The translations under genes were made by a program, and so were the position numbers. Below, one piece after another: positions 8,107-16,430 of a stretch of 38,358 nt of DNA; the stretch's first letter is position 1; each line of letters opens with the position of its first letter. Below the pieces are notes generated by a model. It saw nothing but the letters and a program-made list of their open reading frames with translations. It made no database searches and was not told where the DNA came from. The DNA comes from Chitinophagaceae bacterium (GTDB lineage Bacteria > Bacteroidota > Bacteroidia > Chitinophagales > Chitinophagaceae): NCBI GenBank assembly GCA_014379345.1, contig JACMLY010000163.1:1-38358 (forward strand), in the 5' to 3' direction.

Positions 8107-9441
8107 ATGAGCAAGGGAAACATCTTAATTATTGACGATGAACAACAACTACGGGCATTAATTAAAAGGATAATAAGCCTGGAAGGATTTATTGTACACG
8201 AAGCGGCTAACCTGAAAGAAGCTGCCAGGTTGCTGGAAAAAGAACCTATCGATGTTATTCTCTGCGATGTTAAACTTCCTGATGGAAATGGTGTGGATTT
8301 TACCACATGGCTAAAATCAAAGTATCCAATGACAGAAGTCATTTTACTGACTGCTTTTGCCAACATTCCTGATGGGGTGCAGGCTATTAAAAACGGTGCA
8401 TTTGATTATATTACCAAGGGAAATGATAACGATCGGATACTTCCTTTGCTTTATCAGGCAACTGATCGCGTGCTGATGCAAAAAAGATCGGCCGTGAAAA
8501 TAAATGAAGGAGCTGTCACTGCTTTTTCTTCAATTATTGGCGGCAGTCCGATCATTCAGCAAACAATTTCGCTAGCCAGAAAGATTGCCCCAACTAATAC
8601 TACTGTGTTGTTGCTGGGGGAAACAGGTTCTGGTAAGGAAGTGTTTGCCAAGGCTATTCATGCAGGAAGTAAACGAAACGCGGGACCGTACATCGCGATA
8701 AATTGCAGCGCTTTTACGAAAGATCTTCTGGAAGGAGAATTATTCGGGCATAAAGCCGGAGCATACACAGGAGCCTCAAAGGATAAAAAAGGGTTGTTTG
8801 AAATGGCTGATTCCGGAACATTCTTCATGGATGAGATCGGTGAGATGAACATCGACATCCAATCCAAACTGCTTCGCATGATCGAAAACGGTGAATTTAT
8901 TAAACTTGGTGATACAAAGACAACGAAAGTAGATGTGCGCATCATTGCCGCTACCAATCGGGATTTGCAAAAGGAGGTTTCAGAAGGTCATTTCAGGGAA
9001 GATTTATATTACCGCCTAAATACATTTACTATATCCTTACCTCCCCTGCGCGAAAGAAAAGAAGACATCAAGGAGCTGGCGGAATATTTCTTGAAATTTT
9101 TCAGTATCCGGGAAGGCAAAAATGGTTTAAAGCTTTCTGCTGAAGCACTACAGGCTCTGCAAACATATTCCTGGAGAGGCAACATCCGTGAATTGCGTAA
9201 TCTAATGGAAAGATCAGTGATTCTTGCCGACGAAGAATATATCTATTTTCAGGATTTGTCGTCAGAAATTCAAAGTCAAAGTACCAGCCCAGACAAATAC
9301 TCGTTAGCCGAAGTTGAAAAGATGCACATTAAAAAAATATTGACTTACACTGAAAATAATAAAACAAAGGCAGCACAGCTATTAGGTATTGGCATTGCCA
9401 CGCTTTATCGCAAACTGGAAGAGTACGGGATAAATAAATAG
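8107..9441 (+). CDS. Sigma-54-dependent response regulator (NtrC family), probable kdp regulator
   Basis: A 444-residue three-domain regulator. The receiver (1-120) has the acidic pair in IDDEQQL, phospho-acceptor Asp54 in CDVKLPDGNG and a conserved Thr/Lys pair (LTAFAN and YITKGN). The AAA+ domain (about 140-375) has Walker A GETGSGKE (171-178), a sigma-54-contact loop GAYTGA (218-223; Tyr in place of the commoner Phe, a known variant), Walker B TFFMDEIGEM, and LPPLRERKEDI. A Fis-type helix-turn-helix ends the protein (NNKTKAAQLLGIG then TLYRKLEEYGI). It lies upstream of the small membrane genes and kdpFABC and is separated from them by a terminator. Its likely kinase is the HAMP-PAS kinase at 20187. 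That it controls kdp is inferred from position. Confidence 0.9.
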   Translation: MSKGNILIIDDEQQLRALIKRIISLEGFIVHEAANLKEAARLLEKEPIDVILCDVKLPDGNGVDFTTWLKSKYPMTEVILLTAFANIPDGVQAIKNGAFDYITKGNDNDRILPLLYQATDRVLMQKRSAVKINEGAVTAFSSIIGGSPIIQQTISLARKIAPTNTTVLLLGETGSGKEVFAKAIHAGSKRNAGPYIAINCSAFTKDLLEGELFGHKAGAYTGASKDKKGLFEMADSGTFFMDEIGEMNIDIQSKLLRMIENGEFIKLGDTKTTKVDVRIIAATNRDLQKEVSEGHFREDLYYRLNTFTISLPPLRERKEDIKELAEYFLKFFSIREGKNGLKLSAEALQALQTYSWRGNIRELRNLMERSVILADEEYIYFQDLSSEIQSQSTSPDKYSLAEVEKMHIKKILTYTENNKTKAAQLLGIGIATLYRKLEEYGINK

Positions 9442-9460
9442 TACAAAGCATCATTTTGAT

Positions 9461-9491
9461 AAAAACCCCTCTCAATTTGATAGGTTTTTTT
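9461..9491 (+). terminator. Probable terminator after the sigma-54 regulator
   Basis: AAAAACC (9461-9467) pairs with GGTTTTT (9483-9489) and ends in a T run, 20 bases after the stop of the regulator gene. The stem is only 7 bp and AT rich, so strength is uncertain. If it works, the kdp cluster needs its own promoter in 9490-9800. Confidence 0.6.
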
Positions 9492-9615
9492 CCTTGATTG
9501 TTAAATATAAAAAACAGTGAGACGCCTAAGTCACTGGTAAACAACCACCTGACCCTGTTTAATGGAATGAAAAATTCCCGGCATTCGTTTGGCATATCAG
9601 TTCAAAATAAAAACA

Positions 9616-9726
9616 ATGGACAAGACGAATCATCGAAAAGAAACTCCTGCCAAATGGTTTTCACTGATATACATAGCCGTTTTAGTTTTAGGTGTAGTAA
9701 TGAAGAACTTGCTTTTTAACAGCTAA
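9616..9726 (+). CDS. Small single-helix membrane protein, 36 residues
   Basis: A short frame encodes a hydrophilic basic head (MDKTNHRKETPAKW) followed by one predicted transmembrane helix (FSLIYIAVLVLGVVM) and a short KNLLFNS tail. The start follows an A-rich leader typical of this genome. A longer overlapping frame (9498-9719) has no such structure and is less likely. It is the first of four tiny membrane-protein frames in a row ahead of kdpA. No function is known to me. It could be an accessory of the Kdp pump or of the sensor kinases; this is inference. Confidence 0.5.
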   Translation: MDKTNHRKETPAKWFSLIYIAVLVLGVVMKNLLFNS

Positions 9727-9758
9727 AATTCCACGAGGATTCACTATGGTATAAGTCG

Positions 9759-9770
9759 ATGCAATTGCAT
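9759..9770. promoter_or_regulatory. 12-base perfect palindrome ATGCAATTGCAT
   Basis: A perfect 12-base palindrome lies between the first and second small membrane-protein genes, 36 bases before the second ATG (9806). It could be an operator half-site pair, but 12-base palindromes also arise by chance and no matching site was found elsewhere in the kdp leader. Confidence 0.25.
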
Positions 9771-9805
9771 TGACAATGTATTCATTTTCTTTCGACCCAT
9801 TACTG

Positions 9806-9952
9806 ATGAATAACCTATCAAACAATAAAGACCGAAAAAGCATTTTCAAAAACAAAGAACATTGGGTGGAAAGGACCGTAGTTATACTTGTTTGGTTAAT
9901 TGCCTTAAGCCTCGTATACCTGGTATTGATAAAGATGGAATTATTCAAATAA
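9806..9952 (+). CDS. Small single-helix membrane protein, 48 residues
   Basis: A frame with possible starts at 9770 or 9806. I prefer 9806 because it gives a compact protein: a hydrophilic head (MNNLSNNKDRKSIFKNKE), HWVER, then one strong helix (TVVILVWLIALSLVYLVLI) and KMELFK. The layout of basic head, Trp at the membrane border, a helix and a Lys-containing tail is the same as in the 36-residue protein upstream, so the two may be related. It ends 50 bases before the next small gene. It was not recognised as a named family. Involvement in potassium uptake is inferred from position only. Confidence 0.55.
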   Translation: MNNLSNNKDRKSIFKNKEHWVERTVVILVWLIALSLVYLVLIKMELFK

Positions 9953-10002
9953 TGTTTAAATAATGTTTAAGAAAACTTAACTATTAAATTAAATTCGACA
10001 AT

Positions 10003-10089
10003 ATGTTATTAACAGTTTTATTAATTCTGGCCGGACTTCTTTGCTTCTGGATTTTTTACAAAGCCATAGATTTTTTTGAAAAAATATAA
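10003..10089 (+). CDS. Small single-helix membrane protein, 28 residues, KdpF-like
   Basis: A 28-residue frame made of one hydrophobic helix (MLLTVLLILAGLLCFWIFYK) and a short acidic/basic tail (AIDFFEKI). It sits 22 bases before kdpF and has the same size and topology (N-terminal helix, charged tail), but it lacks the KPEKF ending typical of KdpF. It may be a second KdpF-like subunit or an unrelated small protein. The gene is below the length cut-off of usual annotation. Confidence 0.55.
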   Translation: MLLTVLLILAGLLCFWIFYKAIDFFEKI

Positions 10090-10111
10090 TAGAAATCAAA
10101 ACTCTTTTTTT

Positions 10112-10192
10112 ATGATGACGCTACTTTTTATTGTATCCATACTGGTGTTTATTTATCTCCTGTATGTTTTAATAAAACCTGAAAAATTTTAA
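10112..10192 (+). CDS. kdpF: KdpF, small subunit of the potassium-transporting ATPase
   Basis: A 26-residue protein (25 if the second Met is used) with one helix (LLFIVSILVFIYLLYVLI) and the ending KPEKF, characteristic of KdpF, which stabilises the KdpABC complex in the inner membrane. It ends 20 bases before kdpA. The gene is complete, with TAA at 10190-10192. Confidence 0.8.
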   Translation: MMTLLFIVSILVFIYLLYVLIKPEKF

Positions 10193-10212
10193 CCTGTTAA
10201 ACCAACACAACA

Positions 10213-11928
10213 ATGAATACAGAATTAATAGGTATTATAGTTACATTCCTTCTTACATTATTAGTGGCAATTCCATTAGGAAAATACATCAGTAAGGTAT
10301 TTAAAGGTGAAAGAACGATCACCGATTTTATGAATCCTTTTGAGCGTTTCATTTTTCGCATTTGTAGCATTGACCCGAACAAAGAAATGAACTGGAAAGA
10401 ACACCTGGTTGCTCTTTTATCAATCAATATGATCTGGTTTGTGTATGCCTTTGTCATTCTCATTACACAGGGTTCCTTGTTTTTAAATCCGGATGGCAAT
10501 CCATCCCAAACTCCTGATCTTGCTTTTAATACTGCCATCAGTTTTCTGGTGAATTGTAACCTTCAACACTATTCGGGTGAATCAGGCGCTACGTATCTGT
10601 CACAACTGGCGGTGCTAGCCTTCCTGCAATTTGTATCGGCTGCCACGGGGATTGCGGCAGTATTGGTATTGTTCAGGGCATTGGTAAATAAGACCACCAC
10701 ACAACTGGGAAACTTTTTTGTATTCTTCACAAAAACAGTCACCCGTGTTTTATTACCCATCTGTATAATCATTGCATTGTTATTATCCTTTAATGGAACA
10801 CCCGCCAGCTTTGATGGTAAAGACAGTATTGTAACGCTTCAGGGCGATTCCGTTCAGGTTAGCCGCGGACCGGCAGCTGGTTTTATCGCAATCAAACACC
10901 TTGGAACAAATGGTGGCGGATGGTTCGGTGCTAACTCTTCACACCCGCTTGAAAATCCAAACTACTTTACAAATATGGTTGAAATGATTGCGCAGGTAAT
11001 CATACCAATAGCCCTGGTATTTGCACTTGGATTCTTTATCAATCGGCGCAAACTTGCTTATACCATTTTTGGTGTTATGACGCTGGGTATGCTGACTCTC
11101 ATGATCCCAACGGTGATCTCAGAAGTTCAGGGAAATCCCGCCATTGCACAGCTTGGGGTTGAACAAGCCACGGGCACCATGGAAGGTAAGGAAGTGCGCT
11201 TAGGGCCTACCGCATCTGCTTATTGGAGCATTGTTACAACTATTATCTCAACCGGCTCGGTAAACTCCATGCACGATAGCAGCACGCCAATGGCTGGTAT
11301 GATGCAGTTATTGGGGATGATGACGAACTGCTTTTATGGTGGTAAAGGTGTAGGCCTGCTGAACTATTTTATCTTTCTCATCATTGCTGTATTTATCTCT
11401 GGCCTGATGGTGGGTAGAACTCCCGAATTCCTGGGAAAAAAGATTGAAGCAAGAGAAATGAAAATCGCTTCGCTCATCGCTTTGTTACATCCATTTCTTG
11501 TACTCGCAGGCACCGCTCTGTCTTCTTATTTTGTAGCGCATCACCCCGATATTGATTGGGCTGTAAAGCCGGCTAACTGGCTCAACAATCCGGGCAATCA
11601 TGGCTTCTCCGAAATGTTGTATGAATACACTTCAGCATCAGCAAACAATGGCTCAGGTTTCGAAGGTCTGGGTGATAATAATATTTTCTGGAATGTGACC
11701 ACGGGTATCGTTATGATACTGGGCAGGTTCTTGCCGATCATTGGCCCGGTGGCCATAGCAGGCTTGCTGGCCGGTAAAAAGTTTATTCCGGAATCTGCAG
11801 GTACATTAAAAACCGATACTGCGACTTTTGGAATCATGACTTATGCTGTGATTATGATTATTGCGGCACTGGCATTCTTCCCGGCGCTGACATTAGGACC
11901 GATAGCAGAATATTTCAATCTATACTAA
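10213..11928 (+). CDS. kdpA: KdpA, potassium channel-like subunit of the Kdp ATPase
   Basis: A 571-residue polytopic inner-membrane protein of the superfamily of K+ transporters, usual length for KdpA. The four selectivity-filter regions are visible: SFLVNCNLQHYSGE (about 111-124), LGTNGGGWFGANSSHPLENP (near 230), IISTGSVNSMHDSSTPMAG and YTSASANNGSGFEGLGDN. The first filter has Cys115 where the E. coli protein has Thr (NTNWQ), and Leu replaces the following Trp; I believe this is a Bacteroidota variant. KdpA binds external K+ and passes it to KdpB. It begins 20 bases after kdpF and ends 30 bases before kdpB, in one operon. Confidence 0.97.
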   Translation: MNTELIGIIVTFLLTLLVAIPLGKYISKVFKGERTITDFMNPFERFIFRICSIDPNKEMNWKEHLVALLSINMIWFVYAFVILITQGSLFLNPDGNPSQTPDLAFNTAISFLVNCNLQHYSGESGATYLSQLAVLAFLQFVSAATGIAAVLVLFRALVNKTTTQLGNFFVFFTKTVTRVLLPICIIIALLLSFNGTPASFDGKDSIVTLQGDSVQVSRGPAAGFIAIKHLGTNGGGWFGANSSHPLENPNYFTNMVEMIAQVIIPIALVFALGFFINRRKLAYTIFGVMTLGMLTLMIPTVISEVQGNPAIAQLGVEQATGTMEGKEVRLGPTASAYWSIVTTIISTGSVNSMHDSSTPMAGMMQLLGMMTNCFYGGKGVGLLNYFIFLIIAVFISGLMVGRTPEFLGKKIEAREMKIASLIALLHPFLVLAGTALSSYFVAHHPDIDWAVKPANWLNNPGNHGFSEMLYEYTSASANNGSGFEGLGDNNIFWNVTTGIVMILGRFLPIIGPVAIAGLLAGKKFIPESAGTLKTDTATFGIMTYAVIMIIAALAFFPALTLGPIAEYFNLY

Positions 11929-11958
11929 TCCTTAAGCACAAAGAATAAAATACGAGTT

Positions 11959-14016
11959 ATGTCAAAACATTCCAGAACCAGTAATAAATTGTTTGAGGCC
12001 ACACTGGTGAAACAGGCCTTAACACAATCATTTGTCAAACTTAATCCGAGTGTGATGTTTCGCAACCCGGTAATGTTTACCGTGGAGATAGGAACCGTGG
12101 TTATGCTGGCAGTTACTTTGTATTCTGCTATTACCGGTGATATATCCCAGGGTTCATTTGGGTATAATTTGGCAGTGTTCATCGTTCTTTTGGTCACCTT
12201 GCTGTTTGCCAATTTTGCTGAAGCCATCGCTGAAGCGAGAGGAAAAGCACAGGCTGAAAGTTTGAGAAAAACAAGGCAGGATACACCCGCAAAAAAGGTT
12301 TTTCCGGTAGGTGAAATTCATACCAATGAAATTAAAGTAGTTCCTTCTTCCCAATTGCAAAAAGGTGATATGTTTATTTGCGAAGCGGGAGATATTATTC
12401 CCATGGATGGCGAGATCATTGAAGGTCTTGCAACCATAGATGAATCGGCGATCACCGGTGAATCTGCACCGGTTATCCGCGAAGCAGGCGGTGATAAATC
12501 ATCTGTAACAGGCGGCACTAAAGTATTAAGTGATAAAATAAAAGTGAAGGTTACCACAGAAGCCGGCGAAAGTTTTCTTGATAAAATGATTGCACTGGTA
12601 GAAGGCGCCAGCCGCCAAAAAACGCCGAACGAAATTGCACTAACCATTTTGCTCGCCGGTTTTACGCTGGTATTTATAATAGTATGTGTAACATTAAAAC
12701 CCTTTGGTGATTATGCAAACACACCCATTACGATTGCTGCATTTGTTTCACTCTTTGTATGTCTTATTCCAACAACCATTGGCGGCTTACTGAGTGCCAT
12801 TGGCATTGCGGGTATGGACAGGGCATTGCGGGCAAATGTTATAACCAAGAGTGGTAAGGCTGTAGAAACGGCCGGTGATATTGATACGTTGTTGCTTGAT
12901 AAAACAGGGACCATTACAATCGGCAACCGTAAAGCAACGAATTTCTATCCCGCCAACGGTATCGATAGAATTGAATTTATAAAAGCCGCTGCACTCAGTT
13001 CATTTGCTGATGATACCCCTGAAGGAAAATCCATTATTGAACTAGCGGGCAATGATATTGTAAAAGGATTATCTGTAGATGGAGGCAAAATGATAAAGTT
13101 TACCGCCGAAACAAGAAGCAGCGGTATAGAATTCAACAATGGAAGAAGTATTCGTAAAGGAGCTGCGGATTCCATAAAAAAAATCAGTGAAGCCAAAGGC
13201 AATGTGTTTCCCGCAGAAACACAAACCACCGTTAACGAAATCTCTTCAAAAGGCGGAACACCACTGGTAGTAAGCGATAATCACAAAATAGTGGGCGTAA
13301 TTGAATTGCAGGACATCATTAAGCCAGGCATGCAGGAACGGTTCGAGCGCCTGCGTAGGATGGGCGTAAAAACAGTGATGGTAACAGGCGATAATCCACT
13401 GACAGCAAAATACATTGCAGAAAAAGCAGGCGTTGATGATTTTATTGCAGAAGCGAAACCCGAAGATAAAATGCAATATATCCGTAAAGAACAGGAAGGC
13501 GGAAAACTGGTAGCAATGATGGGTGATGGAACAAATGATGCTCCCGCTTTAGCACAAGCAGATGTAGGCGTGGCCATGAACAGTGGTACCCAGGCAGCAA
13601 AAGAAGCAGGCAATATGGTTGACCTTGACAATGATCCAACCAAATTGATTGAGATCGTAGAAATAGGAAAACAATTGCTGATGACGAGAGGTACATTGAC
13701 TACTTTTTCTATTGCCAACGACGTTGCAAAATATTTCGCTATCGTTCCGGCATTGTTTATAACCTCCATTCCTGCTTTACAGGGATTGAATGTGATGAAT
13801 CTTGCGAGCCCCGAAAGCGCTATACTATCTGCTGTTATCTTCAATGCACTGATCATCCCCGCCCTAATCCCCCTTGCTTTAAGAGGAATATCCTACAAAC
13901 CAATTGGCGCCAGTGCCCTGCTGAGGAGAAACTTGTTGATCTATGGATTGGGTGGAGTGATCATTCCGTTCATCGGAATTAAATTGATTGATATGTTGCT
14001 TGGCTTATTTATGTAA
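11959..14016 (+). CDS. kdpB: KdpB, P-type ATPase subunit of the Kdp potassium pump
   Basis: A 685-residue type IA P-type ATPase. The phosphorylation site is [14 protein letters not shown] with Asp314. The actuator loop is [12 protein letters not shown]; Ser169 within TGES matches the E. coli serine (Ser162) that is phosphorylated to shut off the pump at high K+. The nucleotide-binding KGA motif (SIRKGAAD) and the hinge [20 protein letters not shown] are intact. Transmembrane segments lie at about 35-90, 220-275 and 580-680. All catalytic residues I can check are present, so the pump should be active. The gene lies between kdpA (30-base gap) and kdpC (16-base gap). Confidence 0.98.
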   Translation: MSKHSRTSNKLFEATLVKQALTQSFVKLNPSVMFRNPVMFTVEIGTVVMLAVTLYSAITGDISQGSFGYNLAVFIVLLVTLLFANFAEAIAEARGKAQAESLRKTRQDTPAKKVFPVGEIHTNEIKVVPSSQLQKGDMFICEAGDIIPMDGEIIEGLATIDESAITGESAPVIREAGGDKSSVTGGTKVLSDKIKVKVTTEAGESFLDKMIALVEGASRQKTPNEIALTILLAGFTLVFIIVCVTLKPFGDYANTPITIAAFVSLFVCLIPTTIGGLLSAIGIAGMDRALRANVITKSGKAVETAGDIDTLLLDKTGTITIGNRKATNFYPANGIDRIEFIKAAALSSFADDTPEGKSIIELAGNDIVKGLSVDGGKMIKFTAETRSSGIEFNNGRSIRKGAADSIKKISEAKGNVFPAETQTTVNEISSKGGTPLVVSDNHKIVGVIELQDIIKPGMQERFERLRRMGVKTVMVTGDNPLTAKYIAEKAGVDDFIAEAKPEDKMQYIRKEQEGGKLVAMMGDGTNDAPALAQADVGVAMNSGTQAAKEAGNMVDLDNDPTKLIEIVEIGKQLLMTRGTLTTFSIANDVAKYFAIVPALFITSIPALQGLNVMNLASPESAILSAVIFNALIIPALIPLALRGISYKPIGASALLRRNLLIYGLGGVIIPFIGIKLIDMLLGLFM

Positions 14017-14032
14017 AAATTAAAAAAGGTAT

Positions 14033-14596
14033 ATGAAAAAATATTTATTGCCCGGTTTAAAGCTCACGATCGTCATGATCATTCTTTGTGCAGTTTTATA
14101 TCCGTTATTAATCGCAGGTGTTTCCAAACTCGCGCCCGGACAAGGAAAAGGCGAAACCATATCTGTAAATGGGAAAGTGGTTGGCTATGCCAACATCGGT
14201 CAGAAATTTACTGACGACAAATATTTCTGGGGACGACCATCAGCGGTAGATTACAATGCAGCTGGTTCTGCAGGTTCAAACAAAGGACCTTCAAATGCTG
14301 ATTACCTCCAAGTGGTAAAAGACAGAATTGATTCTTTCCTTGTACACAATCCGGGAGTAAAAAAAGAACAAATCCCTGCTGAAATGGTAACGGCTTCAGG
14401 TAGTGGACTGGATCCCGATATATCACCTGCCTCTGCAAAAATCCAGACAAAAAGAATTGCATCCATACGGAATATAGATGAGCTAAAGTTATTGAATCTG
14501 ATTGATCAGCATACTGAATCTCCTTTAGCAGGGATGCTTGGTCCTTCAAAGATCAACGTCCTTAAATTAAATATTGCTCTGGACGATCTGAAATAA
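14033..14596 (+). CDS. kdpC: KdpC, accessory subunit of the Kdp potassium pump
   Basis: A 187-residue protein with one N-terminal membrane helix (LKLTIVMIILCAVLYPLLIA) and a soluble periplasmic domain. KdpC signatures are YFWGRPSAVDYNAAGSAGSN, VTASGSGLDPDISPASAKIQ, and a C-terminal LGPSKINVLKLNIALDDL. KdpC joins KdpA and KdpB and raises K+ affinity. It starts 16 bases after kdpB, and the porin gene follows 24 bases later, so the operon continues past kdpC. Confidence 0.97.
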   Translation: MKKYLLPGLKLTIVMIILCAVLYPLLIAGVSKLAPGQGKGETISVNGKVVGYANIGQKFTDDKYFWGRPSAVDYNAAGSAGSNKGPSNADYLQVVKDRIDSFLVHNPGVKKEQIPAEMVTASGSGLDPDISPASAKIQTKRIASIRNIDELKLLNLIDQHTESPLAGMLGPSKINVLKLNIALDDLK

Positions 14597-14620
14597 TAGA
14601 ACCACAAAAAAGATAATAAG

Positions 14621-15694
14621 ATGAAAAAAATGACCGTACTGGTAATTACGCTGGCCGTATACCAGCTTGCTTTCACACAGGAATCCGATTCCACGCAAAA
14701 AAAATCCCAGACATTTACAATTAGCGGAGGCGTTGATGGATACTACAGGTATGATTTCAACAATCCAAAAGTTGCGCCCTACAATAGTTTCACAAGCTTT
14801 ACCCGTAGCAGTAATTCGTTCGAACTTGGCATGGCTTCACTACGTGCCGATCATAGTTTTGGTAAGGTAAGCGCAACCATAGATTTGGGATTTGGAACAC
14901 GTGCTGAAGAATTTGCTTATAACGATGCCAATACAAGGTTTGCCCTTAAGCAATTATATGTGAGTTATGCGCCCGCGTCTGCCATAAAATTTACACTGGG
15001 AACCTGGGCTACCCATATCGGGTATGAATTGCTGGATCCCTGGCTAAACAGGAACTACAGCATGAGCTATATGTTTACCAACGGGCCTTTTACACATACA
15101 GGTTTGAAGGCAGACATCAGTCTTGGGGGGAAAAGCGCATTCATGGTGGGGGTTTCCAATCCTACGGACTACAGATCAGCACCGGCAATGCCTAAATCAT
15201 TCATTGCACAATTTTCTACCGGTTCAAAAAATGACAAAGTAAAAGCGTATTTCAATTTCCTTGCCGGTAAACAAACGGATTATAGAAAAGTAGTACAGGG
15301 AGATATCGTAGCAATTTTTACGGTATCTGATAAATTTAGCCTGGGCGTTAACGGCACACTGCAGTCTGCAAAGCTAGACCTGGATAGCAATGGAAAATTT
15401 ACCTCTAACCATTGGGAGGGAGGAGCCCTGTACCTGAATTTTGATCCGGTGAGTTGGTTTGGTCTGACCGTCAGAGGTGAGTATATCCGTGATAATGACG
15501 AACTCTTAGGACTTAAAAATGTATTTGCTCCAACACTTTCAATGAATTTTAAAGTGAATAACCTTACAATCATTCCCGAGTTCAGATATGACAATGCAGG
15601 AAATTCTGTTTTTTATAAAAATGCCAATGAAACCACAAAATCAACCGGAAGTTTTATTCTGGCTGCAGTCTATCATTTCAACAGGGATTGGTAG
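14621..15694 (+). CDS. Outer-membrane beta-barrel porin (OmpL/BBP2-like) in the kdp operon
   Basis: A 357-residue protein with signal peptide (MKKMTVLVITLAVYQLAFTQ) followed by alternating amphipathic strands: FTISGGVDGYYRYDFNN, LGMASLRADHSFGKVSATID, LGFGTRAEEFAYND, FALKQLYVSYAP, TLGTWATHIGYELLDPWLNR. It ends in FILAAVYHFNRDW, with a terminal aromatic residue as in barrel proteins. This matches what I recall of the putative beta-barrel porin-2 family. It begins 24 bases after kdpC and a palindromic hairpin follows, so it is the last gene of the kdp unit. It may let K+ reach the periplasm, but that role is inference. Confidence 0.85.
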   Translation: MKKMTVLVITLAVYQLAFTQESDSTQKKSQTFTISGGVDGYYRYDFNNPKVAPYNSFTSFTRSSNSFELGMASLRADHSFGKVSATIDLGFGTRAEEFAYNDANTRFALKQLYVSYAPASAIKFTLGTWATHIGYELLDPWLNRNYSMSYMFTNGPFTHTGLKADISLGGKSAFMVGVSNPTDYRSAPAMPKSFIAQFSTGSKNDKVKAYFNFLAGKQTDYRKVVQGDIVAIFTVSDKFSLGVNGTLQSAKLDLDSNGKFTSNHWEGGALYLNFDPVSWFGLTVRGEYIRDNDELLGLKNVFAPTLSMNFKVNNLTIIPEFRYDNAGNSVFYKNANETTKSTGSFILAAVYHFNRDW

Positions 15695-15749
15695 AAAATC
15701 TTGTAGCTGCCTTTAACGATTCATGTCAACAATCTATCACCATTCTTTA

Positions 15750-15813
15750 TAGGGATGACATCCTTTAAAAATGCAGGAAATTTGGAGCATCAAAAGCAAG
15801 GATGTCATCCCTA
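15750..15813. terminator. 16-bp perfect inverted repeat after the porin gene
   Basis: TAGGGATGACATCCTT (15750-15765) is the exact complement of AAGGATGTCATCCCTA (15798-15813), with a 32-base loop. Each arm also contains its own odd palindrome, GGATG-A-CATCC or GGATG-T-CATCC. It lies 56 bases after the porin stop and could end the kdp transcript, although no T-tract follows. It could equally be a dispersed repeat or a pair of operator sites. A 65-codon frame starting inside it (15802) has no support. The rest of the 15695-16029 gap shows nothing recognisable. Confidence 0.5.
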
Positions 15814-16029
15814 AACAATGAAGCTCGTCGCAACAGTTTCCGGCAACTCATTTTGAAAAGAATTTATCATAATGAAAGGGTTCGGGCGCCAGCGGAAGAA
15901 CACGAATCGGTGATCATTAGCTGGAATACAGTGTGGGAGAAGGTCTTACCGCAAGAGCAAAAATGTTGTAATGGTGGAACAGTTTTGGCTTCTATATAGA
16001 AGTCAAATAAATTTTAAATACTTACTAAT

Positions 16030-16389
16030 ATGATCTCCAAATATGATGCTCCCAGGTTAATCAAAAATGAAATACCCCAGATAGCCGATGGCTTGTATCG
16101 CAATACCGTTACCAACGATATTTATAAGTCTGTACAATGCTTAAGCGAGTGTACTAAAAATGCAGTATTGGCACATGATTACAATTTATCGAAAAAGTGT
16201 TTTAAACTGGCAGAACGCCTCTACAATAACGGCGATGTAATTATTAAATCGGTCATAGAAAACTGTTTTATTTATTCATTTTCTTCTTTTATGCCAACAG
16301 ATAAAATAGAAAGAATGATTGTCAAATCCATCATCCCCGGACCATTTTACAACATCTATCTAAAACAAGTAATGCAAAGCGGTTCCTGA
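16030..16389 (+). CDS. Small helical protein, DUF7674-like
   Basis: A 119-residue soluble, mostly helical protein without signal peptide. Notable segments are SVQCLSECTKNAVLAHDYNL, LAERLYNNGDVIIKSVIENC and FIYSFSSFMP. The middle (AERLY-x-GN/D-x-x-x-K-x-x-IEN-x-F-x-x-SFSS) resembles a small Bacteroidota family that I associate, with limited certainty, with DUF7674. The gene follows the kdp operon hairpin and ends 41 bases before the GNAT gene, so those two may form a pair. No catalytic motif is visible and no function is known to me. Confidence 0.6.
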   Translation: MISKYDAPRLIKNEIPQIADGLYRNTVTNDIYKSVQCLSECTKNAVLAHDYNLSKKCFKLAERLYNNGDVIIKSVIENCFIYSFSSFMPTDKIERMIVKSIIPGPFYNIYLKQVMQSGS

Positions 16390-16430
16390 TTAATTCAGGC
16401 AATGCATATTTCTTAACTAAAAAACTTAAT

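Noticed and set aside
9590..9605. Sigma-54 promoter before the small membrane genes
   Set aside because: TGGCAT followed by TTCAA has the -24 half but lacks the -12 GC, and it would place the transcript start on the ATG itself.
9498..9719. 73-codon plus-strand frame after the sigma-54 regulator
   Set aside because: No hydrophobic or domain pattern. The overlapping 36-codon frame at 9616 encodes a clean membrane helix and fits its neighbours better.
15802..15999. 65-codon plus-strand frame after the porin
   Set aside because: It starts inside an inverted-repeat arm, has no recognisable domain, and has no neighbour support.
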